Source of the DNA: Clostridium punense
GTDB taxonomy: Bacteria > Bacillota > Clostridia > Clostridiales > Clostridiaceae
NCBI RefSeq assembly: GCF_017874425.1
Contig: NZ_JAGGLL010000022.1
Location: 1-64,000 of the forward strand
Direction of reading: 5' to 3'
Length of the DNA stretch: 64,000 bases
Position numbers and translations under genes: made by a program. A model generated the notes under the pieces. That model worked only from the letters and a program-made list of their open reading frames with translations. It was not told the DNA's origin and did no database searches. Position 1 is the first letter of the stretch. Each line of letters starts with the position of its first letter. Positions 20,499 through 29,209 of the stretch are shown here, piece after piece.

Positions 20499-20530
20499 AA
20501 AAAACTCACAACTAAAGTTGTGAGTTTTTG
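20499..20530 (-). terminator. Terminator of the tRNA array
   Basis: AAAAACTCACAAC TAAA GTTGTGAGTTTTT, a perfect 13-bp stem with a T run, directly after the last tRNA on the minus strand. Confidence 0.9.
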
Positions 20531-20532
20531 TT

Positions 20533-20609
20533 TGGTAGCGGAAATAGGACTTGAACCTACGACACTTCGGGTATGAACCGAATGCTCTAGCCAGCTGAGC
20601 TATTCCGCC
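20533..20609 (-). tRNA. tRNA-Met (CAT, elongator), copy 2
   Basis: 77-base cloverleaf with encoded CCA (20533-20535). Acceptor GGCGGAA / TTCCGCT, anticodon loop TTCATAC. It resembles elongator tRNA-Met and not the lysidine-modified tRNA-Ile. Last gene of the array. Confidence 0.9.
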
Positions 20610-20614
20610 ATGTA

Positions 20615-20690
<76 letters not shown>

Positions 20691-20695
20691 ACATT

Positions 20696-20784
20696 TGGTA
20701 CTGAAGACCGGAATCGAACCGGTACGGTGTTTAACCACCGCAGGATTTTAAGTCCTGTGCGTCTGCCTGTTCCGCCACTTCAGC
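20696..20784 (-). tRNA. tRNA-Leu (TAA), copy 3
   Basis: 89-base class II tRNA with a long variable arm (TGCGGTGGTTAAACACCGTA), anticodon loop CTTAAAA, and encoded CCA. Confidence 0.93.
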
Positions 20785-20806
20785 ATATTAAAGGCAATTA
20801 GAATTA

Positions 20807-20882
<76 letters not shown>

Positions 20883-20888
20883 ATATTT

Positions 20889-20977
20889 TGGTGCTGAAGA
20901 CCGGAATCGAACCGGTACGGTGTTTAACCACCGCAGGATTTTAAGTCCTGTGCGTCTGCCTGTTCCGCCACTTCAGC
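20889..20977 (-). tRNA. tRNA-Leu (TAA), copy 2
   Basis: Essentially identical to the other two Leu(TAA) copies; long variable arm, encoded CCA. Confidence 0.93.
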
Positions 20978-21063
20978 AATTCATTTACAGTAACAGTAGT
21001 TACCGTGACTTCCTACATTGTAGGATATATAAAACTTTCAACCAAATATATTGATTAGAAATA

Positions 21064-21140
21064 TGGTAGCGGAAATAGGACTTGAACCTACGACACTTCG
21101 GGTATGAACCGAATGCTCTAGCCAGCTGAGCTATTCCGCC
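21064..21140 (-). tRNA. tRNA-Met (CAT, elongator), copy 1
   Basis: Same sequence as the copy at 20533-20609. Third gene of the first block. An 86-base spacer with a CCTACATTGTAGG palindrome follows before the next Leu gene. Confidence 0.9.
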
Positions 21141-21144
21141 ATGT

Positions 21145-21220
<76 letters not shown>

Positions 21221-21225
21221 ATATT

Positions 21226-21314
21226 TGGTGCTGAAGACCGGAATCGAACCGGTACGGTGTTTAACCACCGCAGGATTTTAAGTCCTGTGCGTCTGCCTGT
21301 TCCGCCACTTCAGC
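21226..21314 (-). tRNA. tRNA-Leu (TAA), copy 1
   Basis: First gene of the array after the promoter; 89-base class II tRNA with TAA anticodon and encoded CCA. Confidence 0.93.
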
Positions 21315-21352
21315 TAGTTTTATGTTTCCGTCACCTCTCAGCGACAATATTT

Positions 21353-21381
21353 ATTATAAGTCATAGCATCATATCTGTCAA
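21353..21381 (-). promoter_or_regulatory. Promoter of the tRNA array
   Basis: TTGACA (21376-21381) and TATAAT (21353-21358) with a 17-base spacer, a perfect sigma-A consensus on the minus strand about 40 bases upstream of the first tRNA. Confidence 0.9.
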
Positions 21382-21743
21382 CACTTTTTTATAGTTTTTA
21401 TTTTATTTAAAAATTACTAGGGAAAACCTCTGATTTTCCTTACTTTTCACAAGTTAATGCTATAGAAATAACCTATTTTATTACCTTATAAGTTTTCTTA
21501 GTCTAAAATAAACTTATTTAAAAACTTGTAAATTTCAGAAATACTATAATTATAACTTTTAAGACTAGAAACTTTAGCAGAATGTTTCTTATATAATTCA
21601 AGTCTTTATTCAGAATCCCCATCCAATCATACATGATGAGAACTCATTTTATTCATCATAAAACCTTAGGTTAACTGTTGTCGTTATACTGTTAAGCTAA
21701 AATCACATCGTGTAGCCTTATGCTATTAATATTATAAAAGTCA
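21382..21743. other. Intergenic region upstream of the tRNA array
   Basis: No gene. It contains a family-2 fragment at 21631-21670 (GATGAGAACTCATTTTATTCATC, second hairpin only). The rest is AT-rich. Confidence 0.5.
21631..21670 (-). repeat. Family-2 fragment (second hairpin only)
   Basis: The minus strand reads GATGAATAAAATGAGTTCTCATC, matching the second hairpin of the copy at 41434-41526. The GGGAACC hairpin is absent. Confidence 0.45.
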
Positions 21744-21772
21744 AAAGAGTGCTAAAGATTAGCACTCTTAAT
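21744..21772 (-). terminator. Terminator-like hairpin beyond yabR
   Basis: AGAGTGCTAA AGA... TTAGCACTCT stem, followed on the minus strand by TTTTGACTTTTAT. It is probably the original yabR terminator, now separated from the gene by the family-1 element at 21787-21946. Confidence 0.7.
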
Positions 21773-21786
21773 ATGAAAATTGAATC

Positions 21787-21946
21787 AGGCATCTGATAAT
21801 AAATAATAAGTCAAAGATGTGAAGGATATTTTGAGTTAGACTAGGAAACAGGTTTCTTAGATAGTGGAACTATCTAAGGGTTCTGTTGACGCCGTATAAC
21901 GCAAAATAGACCATCATACTGACTTATTTATTTTTTGAAGATGCCT
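21787..21946 (+). mobile_element. Family-1 MITE-like element, copy B (160 bp)
   Basis: AGGCATCTGATAATAAATAA ... TTTTTTGAAGATGCCT ends. It lacks the palindromic 18-mer. Its right end overlaps the stop codon of the S1 protein gene by one base and lies between that gene and its likely terminator. Confidence 0.8.
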
Positions 21947-22362
21947 TAATAACTTGAACCTTTTTTACTATATCCACGACCTTTTCCATCTTGATGTTTC
22001 TTTAGGTCTTGGAATCTTTCTTCGCTATCTTTTAAAAACTTAGACATCCTATCCTCAAAGCTTCCTGCTGAAGAAACTTTAGTTTTCTCTTTTTCCCAAT
22101 CAATTTCTACTGGTTTTACAGATTTCTTAGGAACTCCTGCCTGTTTTATGGATAGGCTCATTTTACCGTTATCATCCACAGATATAATCTTAACTTTAAC
22201 TATATCTTCTTCTTTTAAATGATCTCTAACATTTTTAACGAAAACATCTGATACCTCAGAGATGTGAACTAATCCTGTTTTACCCTCCACTTCAACAAAA
22301 GCACCAAAATTAGTTATATTGACTACTTTACCTTCTACAATACTTCCAGCCTTTAAGGTCAT
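21946..22362 (-). CDS. yabR: S1 RNA-binding domain protein (YabR type)
   Basis: A 138-residue protein with one S1 domain at about residues 1-75 (GSIVEGKVVNITNFGAFVEV, GLVHISEVSD, VKVKIISVDDNGKMSLSIK). A basic, low-complexity tail ends in GKGRGYSKKGSSY. It probably binds RNA or ribosomes; the exact role is not established. Position downstream of divIC matches Bacillus yabR. The stop codon coincides with the edge of a family-1 repeat, so the last codons may have been shaped by the insertion. GGAGGAGTC precedes the ATG. Confidence 0.9.
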   Translation of the reverse strand: MTLKAGSIVEGKVVNITNFGAFVEVEGKTGLVHISEVSDVFVKNVRDHLKEEDIVKVKIISVDDNGKMSLSIKQAGVPKKSVKPVEIDWEKEKTKVSSAGSFEDRMSKFLKDSEERFQDLKKHQDGKGRGYSKKGSSY

Positions 22363-22452
22363 ATTAAAAAGACTCCTCCTTAAAATTAGATGATTATATA
22401 ATTATATATAATGACATAGTTAGAATTAATTTGCTAACTTATCAAAATAACT

Positions 22453-22728
22453 TTATTTATTTCCACTGTTATTAATTACAGGAGTCTCTCCTTCTTTTAT
22501 TAGCCCTAACTTTTCTCTTGCTAACTTCTCAATATATTTATCACTTTGAGATAATTTAACTTCATCCTGTAATTTCGAATTTTCTTCCTTAGCTTTTTGA
22601 AGCTCCACAGTGTGTTTTTTAAGTTCAACTTTTTGTTTGTGCATAATAATTTGCTGATTTATAAGAGTATAACAAACATATCCACCAATTAATAGTAATA
22701 ACAAGTTTTTTTTCTTAAACTTCTTCAT
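22453..22728 (-). CDS. divIC: Septum formation initiator (DivIC/FtsB family)
   Basis: Bitopic division protein of the FtsL-DivIC-DivIB complex. Residues 1-8 are basic, a membrane helix runs from about 9 to 27 (LLLLLIGGYVCYTLI), then a coiled coil (about 30-70) and the conserved C-terminal LAREKLGLIKEGETPV segment. The open frame continues upstream, but that part has no family similarity. The ATG of MKKFKKKN gives 91 residues with AAGGATGAG upstream; an ATG four codons earlier is the alternative. It sits between yabQ and yabR as in Bacillus. Confidence 0.88.
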   Translation of the reverse strand: MKKFKKKNLLLLLIGGYVCYTLINQQIIMHKQKVELKKHTVELQKAKEENSKLQDEVKLSQSDKYIEKLAREKLGLIKEGETPVINNSGNK

Positions 22729-22876
22729 TTCATCACTCATCCTTCTTTCAAATGAATGAGTTAACTTAGGTACCCAAGTCAAGTGACTTTTGTGCACCTT
22801 ATTACTAAATGTTAAACTCATAAGTATATTTTAATTTGTATTCTACATTTGTTCAAGCTATTTTATATTATTATTT

Positions 22877-23269
22877 TTAATTTTTTCTGAGTATTTTATA
22901 AAAACATACCCTTAACGGATAAGTTATAATGTAAAATCCTATTCTAATTGTTGTAAATAGAAATATCAATAGCCTATGAAGGGTTTTAACAAAACCTTTA
23001 CTAATGAGCTTTAAATATATTAACAATCCAAAGGCGATATAAACAAAAACATTAAAACTCATATATGCATAGCTTGTGTACATCATAAAAACGAAGATAA
23101 TAATTCCTGTTAGAATCCAAAATAACAAATCTTCTACAGCAGTGATAAACTTATTTAAACTTTCAAAACCCCTTAATATTCTGTATATGTCAAATAAGGT
23201 TCCTATGAGCATGCCCCCTAATAAACTAAACACAAATAGGTTTACCTGCTGTGACATAGAAAAAATCAT
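22877..23269 (-). CDS. yabQ: Spore cortex protein YabQ
   Basis: A 130-residue membrane protein with about four helices, starting with MSQQVNLFVFSLLGGMLIGTLFDIYRILRG, the YabQ signature. In Bacillus it is made in the mother cell and needed for spore cortex formation. It lies 7 bases after yabP, so the two are co-transcribed. AGGTAGGTAAGCT precedes the ATG. Confidence 0.92.
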   Translation of the reverse strand: MIFSMSQQVNLFVFSLLGGMLIGTLFDIYRILRGFESLNKFITAVEDLLFWILTGIIIFVFMMYTSYAYMSFNVFVYIAFGLLIYLKLISKGFVKTLHRLLIFLFTTIRIGFYIITYPLRVCFYKILRKN

Positions 23270-23276
23270 AGCTTAC

Positions 23277-23573
23277 CTACCTAAACAATCTAGCAATTAT
23301 GCCATTTTGTTTTCTGTGTTTTTTCTCTTCAGTGGTATAAACAATGTACCCAATATTACCGCTAATTATTACGTCTCCATTTTGTACGTCTAGCTTGTTC
23401 ATTTTTAACTCTTCACCACGGATGTCCATATTACCTAATACAGTTTTAAGTAGTATTTGCTCATCATTAAAGCTTATAATTTCTGTAACTCCATCAAGAC
23501 TCATTTTCTTTCTATTTTCTAAAGCCAAAAAACTTTTCTTATTTTCAACCTTTACCTCTTTATTCTGTTCCAT
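23277..23573 (-). CDS. yabP: Spore protein YabP
   Basis: A 98-residue soluble protein of the YabP/YqfC family, required with YabQ for spore development in Bacillus. The segments ENRKKMSLDGVTEIISFNDEQILLKTVLGNMDI and GEELKMNKLDVQNGDVIISG are characteristic. GAGGAGGATAAT precedes the ATG. A mother-cell sigma-E promoter is expected, but I could not pick it out upstream, where a family-2 repeat occupies much of the gap. Confidence 0.92.
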   Translation of the reverse strand: MEQNKEVKVENKKSFLALENRKKMSLDGVTEIISFNDEQILLKTVLGNMDIRGEELKMNKLDVQNGDVIISGNIGYIVYTTEEKKHRKQNGIIARLFR

Positions 23574-23609
23574 ATTATCCTCCTCACAAAATAACGTACT
23601 AAAACATAG

Positions 23610-23720
23610 TAGGCTCTCTGAAGGCTTTAAAGGAGATTTATCTCTTATTTATCTTTAAAAGCCTTAAGGAAACCAAGGCAGGTTGGTATTAAAAATTACT
23701 CTTTAGAATTGGTTTCCTCT
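23610..23720 (-). repeat. Family-2 two-hairpin repeat (copy 3)
   Basis: GGAAACCAA ... TTGGTTTCC hairpin (about 23665-23720) plus a long AGGCTTTAAA ... TTTAAAAGCC hairpin (about 23614-23664). It lies between the S4 protein gene and yabP, and is likely to interrupt or modulate read-through. Confidence 0.6.
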
Positions 23721-23755
23721 AATAAAAAATATATGCAAGGAGGAAAATTTTATGA

Positions 23756-24016
23756 CTACTCTGTATCTTCTTCTCCTGAAATTATTTCATACATGTTTTT
23801 TGCATTTTCTTTAGTTACATGAGCAGCTATATTAACTATTTTTGCTCTAAGAGTTTGTTTTGCAAATTGAATTTGAATGATATCTCCTTCATTGACTACA
23901 GTCCCTGCTTTTGCTACCTTGTCATTAATAGAAACTCTTCCACTTTCGCAAACCTCTTTAGCAACAGTTCTTCTTTTTATTATTCTTGAAACCTTTAAAT
24001 ATTTATCTAGTCTCAT
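23756..24016 (-). CDS. rqcP: S4-domain RNA-binding protein (YabO/RqcP family)
   Basis: An 86-residue single S4 domain: MRLDKYLKVSRIIKRRTVAKEVCESGRVSIND is the S4 core, followed by AKAGTVVNEGDIIQIQF. Bacillus YabO (RqcP) acts with RqcH on stalled 50S subunits to add alanine tails in ribosome quality control. Size and gene order (between hup/mazG and yabP) match. The start is the ATG of MRLDKY with GGGGTGATGATT before it. Confidence 0.88.
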   Translation of the reverse strand: MRLDKYLKVSRIIKRRTVAKEVCESGRVSINDKVAKAGTVVNEGDIIQIQFAKQTLRAKIVNIAAHVTKENAKNMYEIISGEEDTE

Positions 24017-24192
24017 AATCATCACCCCAATAAACTTATTATACTATTTAAAATCAAAATAATTCATAAATTTTTATAAAGAATCAAAATGGAATTTACA
24101 TCAATACACGACCTACACCTGTTCTTATAAGTCCTTAATAAAATTAAATTTCACTTTAATATTACATAATAGAATAAACTATAATTTTATAA

Positions 24193-24229
24193 AGAAAAAA
24201 ACCTAGATAAAAATCCAGGCTTTTTAAAA
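24193..24229 (-). terminator. Terminator of hup
   Basis: AAAGCCTGGATTT..AATCTAGGTTTTTTT on the minus strand, 9 bases past the stop. Confidence 0.8.
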
Positions 24230-24237
24230 ATTTAAGA

Positions 24238-24513
24238 CTATTTGTTTACTATGTCCTTAAATTCTTTTCCTGCTTTAAATACTGGAACCTTTGAAGCTGG
24301 GATTTGTATTTCCTCTTTAGTTCTTGGGTTTCTTCCAGTTCTTGCAGCTCTTTCTCTAGTCTCGAAAGTTCCAAATCCAACTAATTGAACCTTCTCACCT
24401 TTTGCTAATGCTTCCTCAACGCTGTCTATGAAAGCTTTTAAGAAAGTTTCAGTTTCCTTTTTAGTTAGACCAGATTTTTCTGCCATGCTTGTTACTAATT
24501 CTGACTTATTCAC
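24238..24513 (-). CDS. hupB: DNA-binding protein HU
   Basis: Histone-like nucleoid protein, a dimer that bends DNA. The 91-residue sequence is canonical: MNKSELVTSMAEKSGLTKKE, GFGTFETRERAARTGRNPRT for the DNA-binding arm, then PVFKAGKEFKD. The start codon is GTG, with AAGGAGG 7 bases before it. It lies between mazG and the S4 gene. Confidence 0.97.
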   Translation of the reverse strand: MNKSELVTSMAEKSGLTKKETETFLKAFIDSVEEALAKGEKVQLVGFGTFETRERAARTGRNPRTKEEIQIPASKVPVFKAGKEFKDIVNK

Positions 24514-24665
24514 TATGGTACCTCCTTAATCTTAACTGCAATGTCTAAATTCTAATGTTTAACCACCTAAATACAAACATCGCATATAGAATATCTAATA
24601 GCATATTCTTCAAGTAGTTTAAAAATCCTTCTAATCAGCTATAGTTTTAACAAATTTTTGCTAAA

Positions 24666-26111
24666 TTAAACATTTTTTGCTTCATTCCACAACTGATCCA
24701 TTTGTTCTAGGGTCATATCTTTAAGATTTAACCCTTTTTTTATCGCAGTTTCCTCTATATATTGGAAACGTTTGATAAATTTATCTATAGTATAATTTAC
24801 TGCAAACTCAGGGTCAATGTCAAGGAGTCTAGCAACATTTACCGTTGCAAAAATTAAATCTCCAACTTCTTCTTGTATTTTTGCCTCATTATTAGTTTTA
24901 TATACATCTCTTACCTCTTGCAGTTCCTCCAGAACCTTCTCCATTGCAGGGGCTACATCAGCCCAGTCAAAACCCACCTTGGCAGCTTTCTTTTGAACCT
25001 TTTCTGCTCTTAAAAGTCCCGGAAAATTTTTAGGTACATGTTTCAAGGTATCAGTATAAGTTTTAAAATCTTTTTCTTTTCCTTTAATCTCTTCCCAGTT
25101 AGTTAATACTTCATCACTGTCACTAACCTGTACATCTCCAAAAACATGAGGATGCCTTGATATCATTTTTTCCGTTATTCCTTTAATTATGTCATTTATA
25201 TTAAAGTATCCCTCTTCTTTTCCAATTTGACCATGGAACACCACTTGTAGAAGCACATCCCCTAGCTCTTCTACTAGCTTTGTATCATCTTCTTCATCTA
25301 TGGCTTCTAACACTTCATAACATTCCTCAATTAGATACCTTTTCAATGATTCATGGGTTTGCTCATAGTCCCACGGACATCCATCTTCTCCCCTAAGTAC
25401 TTCCATAACCTTTAATAAATCATAAAAATCCTTAGTGTTATCTAAATCCTTAGGGATGTATATAGAGGTTAAGTAATCTATATCCTCTTGTCTGTCTAAA
25501 TCATAAAGTTTTATTTTCCTTATGCTTTCAAGCCCCTTAACTCCAGCTGCTCTAACAAAGTATATATCCGTATCATCTTTATAATATTCTAATAGAGCAA
25601 GCTTTGTTTCCGATGCTATAAGAGGATTATAAACTTGAGTAATTATAAGTCCCAATCTTTTATCCATAACTTGATTTGCAATATCAAAGGCATCAACTAT
25701 TTTTATACCTTCTATAGGATCAATTTTTAAACTTTCCATTACAGCATCAATAAAGCTTACTGCTGGAAGTATTTCTGTTTCTATACCTGTAGCCTCACAT
25801 TCCTTTAGAAGTAAAGTCACAGACTTTTCAGCTACTAATGGATGGCCAGGAACAGCATAAACTAGCTCTTCGCAGGTATTATGTTTATCTATAATATCCT
25901 TTGAAATAGCACTATATACTTCATCAAAAGAATCAAACCTCTCGTAAAAAGAATCATATGTATCAAACACTACTCCTAATGACTTTAAATAATCCACGTT
26001 AGGATGCTTCTCAGTTCTTAAAAGTACCTTATGAGAAGACTTTAATAGTTCTAACGTCCCTATGGTAAGTGCATCCTTTGCCCCTGGCCCTAGACCTACT
26101 ATTTTAATCAT
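24666..26111 (-). CDS. mazG: Fused tetrapyrrole methylase-like / MazG nucleotide pyrophosphohydrolase
   Basis: A 481-residue two-domain protein, as in Bacillus YabN. Residues 1-225 form a SAM-dependent tetrapyrrole methylase-like domain (KIVGLGPGAKDALT, YAVPGHPLVAEKSV). Residues 240-480 are the tandem MazG domains with CPWDYEQTHESLKRYLIEECYEVLEAIDEED and EELGDVLLQVVFHGQI, carrying the EExxE and ExxD metal ligands. It probably cleans up damaged or excess nucleoside triphosphates. AAGGAGCGATACAGT precedes the ATG. Confidence 0.94.
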   Translation of the reverse strand: MIKIVGLGPGAKDALTIGTLELLKSSHKVLLRTEKHPNVDYLKSLGVVFDTYDSFYERFDSFDEVYSAISKDIIDKHNTCEELVYAVPGHPLVAEKSVTLLLKECEATGIETEILPAVSFIDAVMESLKIDPIEGIKIVDAFDIANQVMDKRLGLIITQVYNPLIASETKLALLEYYKDDTDIYFVRAAGVKGLESIRKIKLYDLDRQEDIDYLTSIYIPKDLDNTKDFYDLLKVMEVLRGEDGCPWDYEQTHESLKRYLIEECYEVLEAIDEEDDTKLVEELGDVLLQVVFHGQIGKEEGYFNINDIIKGITEKMISRHPHVFGDVQVSDSDEVLTNWEEIKGKEKDFKTYTDTLKHVPKNFPGLLRAEKVQKKAAKVGFDWADVAPAMEKVLEELQEVRDVYKTNNEAKIQEEVGDLIFATVNVARLLDIDPEFAVNYTIDKFIKRFQYIEETAIKKGLNLKDMTLEQMDQLWNEAKNV

Positions 26112-26166
26112 ACTGTATCGCTCCTTATATCCTTGGTATTGTAAATGTTATTCATAACTCTACTGC

Positions 26167-26194
26167 ATATGTTTATGTAAATACATAAACATAT
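26167..26194. promoter_or_regulatory. Perfect dyad upstream of mazG
   Basis: ATATGTTTATG TAAATA CATAAACATAT, an 11-bp perfect inverted repeat 56-83 bases upstream of the mazG start. It has no T run, so an operator or mRNA leader hairpin is more likely than a terminator. Confidence 0.45.
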
Positions 26195-26603
26195 ATTAAT
26201 GATTTAATTGTAATTTAAAATAAAGTAAGCTACCTTTAATTTAGAACAAATTATTATTTGTTGCTATAAACAAATATATACGTAAATAAGTATATGCGAA
26301 TTCTCTAGTGAAGCTTATCAATAAAAAAAATCTTAAGGGAACCAAGGCAGAGCCTATATGAGTTAACTACTGACTTTAGTTCCCTATATACAGTTGAATC
26401 TTTAATATATAAATTTTAAACCATCTTAAAACCAAAATAACCTAGTGTAAAAACAAAGTCTAGCCTAACTTTACTACACATTTTTCAAAGCTAAGTTTTA
26501 TTTGTATCTAAATACTTTACTAATTTAAAAACAAAACCTATTTGTTAATTAGATCTTTAATGAGAGTTAAATAGAGTATAATCTTAAGTTTACAAAAACT
26601 AAG
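26195..26603. other. Intergenic region between spoVB-like and mazG
   Basis: No gene. It holds the family-2 repeat at 26300-26387 and otherwise AT-rich DNA. Confidence 0.5.
26300..26387 (-). repeat. Family-2 two-hairpin repeat (copy 4)
   Basis: TAAGGGAACCAAGGC ... TTTAGTTCCCTA (26335-26387) plus the AAGCTTATCAATAAA flank. On the minus strand it reads GGGAACTAAAGTCAG...GCCTTGGTTCCCTTAAG, close to the family consensus. Confidence 0.55.
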
Positions 26604-28139
26604 TTAATGCCTCATAAATTTTCCTCTTATATCCTCCATTGAGAATACTCCTAAAATTATTATTAGCACAGAAAATACTGCTACCCCCACTATTATGGAA
26701 ACCAAGCAGGAAATTCCATTACTCATTGTATAATTATAGACATTATTATAGCTAAATACAACAAGAATTATCATAATTAGGGATGCCATCAAAGGCTTTA
26801 ATAAAACCTCTAGAAGACTAAATTTGATTTTTAAAATTTTAGAGACTTGTATATAATTTAGTAGTGCAGTGGTAATATATCCAAAAATAGTCCCTATAAC
26901 TGCTCCATATATATTTACATTGCTTTGTGCCACAAATACGTAAGATAGTATAACCTTTACGATACAACCTACTCCAAGATTATACACAGGAAGCATGTAT
27001 CTTCCACAGCTTTGTAAAAGCGATGTAGTAGTTTGAGTAATTATTATAAAAGGTATTGATATAGATAAGAATTTAAGTATTTCAAATCCAGCCACATCCT
27101 TCATAAATACTAAGGCCATTATTGGTTTTGCTAAAAAATATAAACCTAAAAAGCTTGGAATTCCTATTACAAAGGATAGCTTATAAACCATTTCCACTCT
27201 TCTTTTTAATTCTACAGTTCTAAAAGTAGCATAAGCCTCTGAAACTATAGGAACTAACGCTGCACAAAGAGCCATAGATACTGCTAAAGGTATATTCTGT
27301 AGAGTTACAGCCTTTCCAGTAAGCTGCCCATACAAAACTGCACTATCTTGAGCCGAGTAACCTGCAACCAAAAGTCTCTGTGGAACTACTACTGAATCTA
27401 TTAATGACATTATCGTTCCTACTGCTGCTCCAATGGATACTGGAAGTGCTGCTTGAGCTATAAGCGGGATCATGCTATTACCTCTTTTTCTCGGAAGCTT
27501 AGGAAACTCCTTTCTAACCCTAATATAATTTATCATAAGATATAAACTCCCTAGCATCCCTCCAACTACTGTACCAAAAGCCGCTCCTCCTGCTGCATAT
27601 TCTATGCCCTTTGGTACTAATAGATATGCAAATAAAACTCCACATACAACTCTCCCAATTTGTTCAACAATTTGAGAAATTCCTGTATAGGTCATATTTT
27701 GCATTCCCTGAAAAAAACCCCTAAGAGTACACATAATGCAAACAAATATTGGTGCAATAGAAATAACCATAAAAGAATAATAGGACTTAGAATCCCATTT
27801 TAAAGCTGTTATTATTCCCTTTGAGAAAAATAGCATTATCATTGATGCTACAGCTCCAATAGGAATCATAATCATAAGTGTTTCTTTCAATATTTGCTTT
27901 ACAGCATGTACATCATTTTTAGCATTAAATTCAGCAATAAGCTTTGACATAGCAATTGGAACTCCAGATGCCAAAGCAACAAAAGTCATGTAAAGTGGGT
28001 AGGACATTTGATAATAGCCCATACCTTGATCCCCAATTAAAGCCTGTAAGGGTATTCTAAAAAATAATCCTAAAAACCTAGCAAATATAGTAGCTGCACC
28101 TAAAATCATTGTTCCTTTTATTAAAGACTGCCTTTTCAT
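26604..28139 (-). CDS. spoVB: SpoVB-type polysaccharide/lipid flippase (MOP superfamily)
   Basis: A 511-residue integral membrane protein with about fourteen helices. It starts MKRQSLIKGTMILGAATIFARFLGLFFRIPLQALIGDQGMGYYQ, the SpoVB/YabM/MurJ-like N terminus. This family flips lipid-linked precursors across the membrane; SpoVB is needed for spore cortex. The gene order next to mazG and spoVT corresponds to Bacillus yabM, a paralogue of spoVB, so the exact orthologue is uncertain. The start chosen has GGGGGGAG five bases upstream. Confidence 0.85.
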   Translation of the reverse strand: MKRQSLIKGTMILGAATIFARFLGLFFRIPLQALIGDQGMGYYQMSYPLYMTFVALASGVPIAMSKLIAEFNAKNDVHAVKQILKETLMIMIPIGAVASMIMLFFSKGIITALKWDSKSYYSFMVISIAPIFVCIMCTLRGFFQGMQNMTYTGISQIVEQIGRVVCGVLFAYLLVPKGIEYAAGGAAFGTVVGGMLGSLYLMINYIRVRKEFPKLPRKRGNSMIPLIAQAALPVSIGAAVGTIMSLIDSVVVPQRLLVAGYSAQDSAVLYGQLTGKAVTLQNIPLAVSMALCAALVPIVSEAYATFRTVELKRRVEMVYKLSFVIGIPSFLGLYFLAKPIMALVFMKDVAGFEILKFLSISIPFIIITQTTTSLLQSCGRYMLPVYNLGVGCIVKVILSYVFVAQSNVNIYGAVIGTIFGYITTALLNYIQVSKILKIKFSLLEVLLKPLMASLIMIILVVFSYNNVYNYTMSNGISCLVSIIVGVAVFSVLIIILGVFSMEDIRGKFMRH

Positions 28140-28540
28140 ATACTCCCCCCATAAAAGCAAGCTCTATTTTATATAGTGAAAGGCTTGCCTATATTATAAA
28201 TATTTATTTTATAGAGGGTTTATTACTGATATAGGAATCTAGGATGAAAATTTATTTTATTTCCCTTCAAAACGCTTTAAAGTAGCCCATGTGAGTTTCT
28301 TATGAAAGTTAAATTTTCACTTTAGTTCACAATAGATTTACTGATGAATAAATTGATTTCGAACCAGGAACTCCAAATACAAATAAATACAGATAATTAT
28401 TTTTCTAGGAATATAAGAGTATAATAAAATTAAAAATCTATTAAATTTATATTAAATTGTTTATTATAATAACTTTTGGATAATATTGAAAAGGGAAAGA
28501 AAATAGATGGACTTAAAAATGTACAATAATCATTTTTTCT
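28140..28540. other. Intergenic region upstream of the flippase gene
   Basis: About 400 bases without a gene. GATGAAAATTTATTTTATTTCCCTT near 28241-28266 resembles a decayed family-2 piece. No promoter could be assigned with confidence. Confidence 0.45.
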
Positions 28541-28541
28541 T

Positions 28542-28620
28542 CACTCTTTAATTCAAGTCGCTATTTGGATAAAAACTTGAAATTAAAGAGTAATGGCGTA
28601 GCTACGCCACGCCATTACTC
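28542..28620 (-). terminator. Tandem hairpins at the 3' end of spoVT
   Basis: On the minus strand GAGTAATGGCGT ... ACGCCATTACTC forms a 12-bp stem that includes the spoVT stop codon. It is followed by CTCTTTAATTTCAAGT ... ACTTGAATTAAAGAG, a second stem of about 15 bp ending in TGAAGAAAAAAT. The shared ACTC edge means the two cannot both be fully paired. Confidence 0.65.
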
Positions 28621-29166
28621 TTCCATCTGTTTTCCTAGGAATGCAGATGCTGTTTCAGCTAGTTTTAGTTCTAAGTCTCCAAATTTCACACTACTATCCT
28701 TAGAAACTATCATAACAGCTCCAATAGCATCTCCTCCTGCCATTATAGGTGCTATAACCTGTGAGTTATATAATGTTTCATCCTCATCACTGTAAAGTGG
28801 TACTGACTTTTCTGAACCTTCCCCTAGTATAACTGCCTTACGACTATTCATTATTTTTTCAAGTTCAGAACTTACTTTTTTCTCTAAATATTCTTTTTTA
28901 GGACTACCGCTTACAGATATTATATTATCCTTATCACTTATGATTACTATGTGTCCTATGGTTTGCTGTAGTGCTTCACTATACTCTTTAGAGAATTCAC
29001 TTAATTCTTCTATTGGTGAATACTTCTTAAGAATTACACCACCCTCTCTATCAGTGAATATTTCAAGAGGATCTCCTTCTCTTATTCTAAGAGTTCTTCT
29101 TATTTCCTTAGGAATTACAACACGACCTAGGTCATCTATACGTCTTACTATACCAGTTGCCTTCAT
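28615..29166 (-). CDS. spoVT: Stage V sporulation protein T (transcription regulator)
   Basis: Forespore regulator that tunes sigma-G genes. The 183-residue protein has an N-terminal AbrB/SpoVT swapped-hairpin DNA-binding domain (MKATGIVRRIDDLGRVVIPKEIRRTLRIREGDPLEIF) and a C-terminal GAF-like domain (about residues 55-180). AAGGAGGAATTAGTAA precedes the ATG. A sigma-G-type promoter lies upstream. Gene order mfd, prsA-like, spoVT, flippase matches Bacillus mfd-spoVT-yabM. Confidence 0.95.
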   Translation of the reverse strand: MKATGIVRRIDDLGRVVIPKEIRRTLRIREGDPLEIFTDREGGVILKKYSPIEELSEFSKEYSEALQQTIGHIVIISDKDNIISVSGSPKKEYLEKKVSSELEKIMNSRKAVILGEGSEKSVPLYSDEDETLYNSQVIAPIMAGGDAIGAVMIVSKDSSVKFGDLELKLAETASAFLGKQMEE

Positions 29167-29209
29167 TTACTAATTCCTCCTTAACTCACTAAACTTATAC
29201 TAGTGCTAT

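Noticed and set aside
21744-21772. GAGTGCTAA and TTAGCACTC, the arms of a CIRCE heat-shock operator
   Set aside because: The arms are in the wrong order and only 3 bases apart. CIRCE is TTAGCACTC-N9-GAGTGCTAA. Here they form a hairpin with a T run and no heat-shock gene follows, so it is called a terminator.
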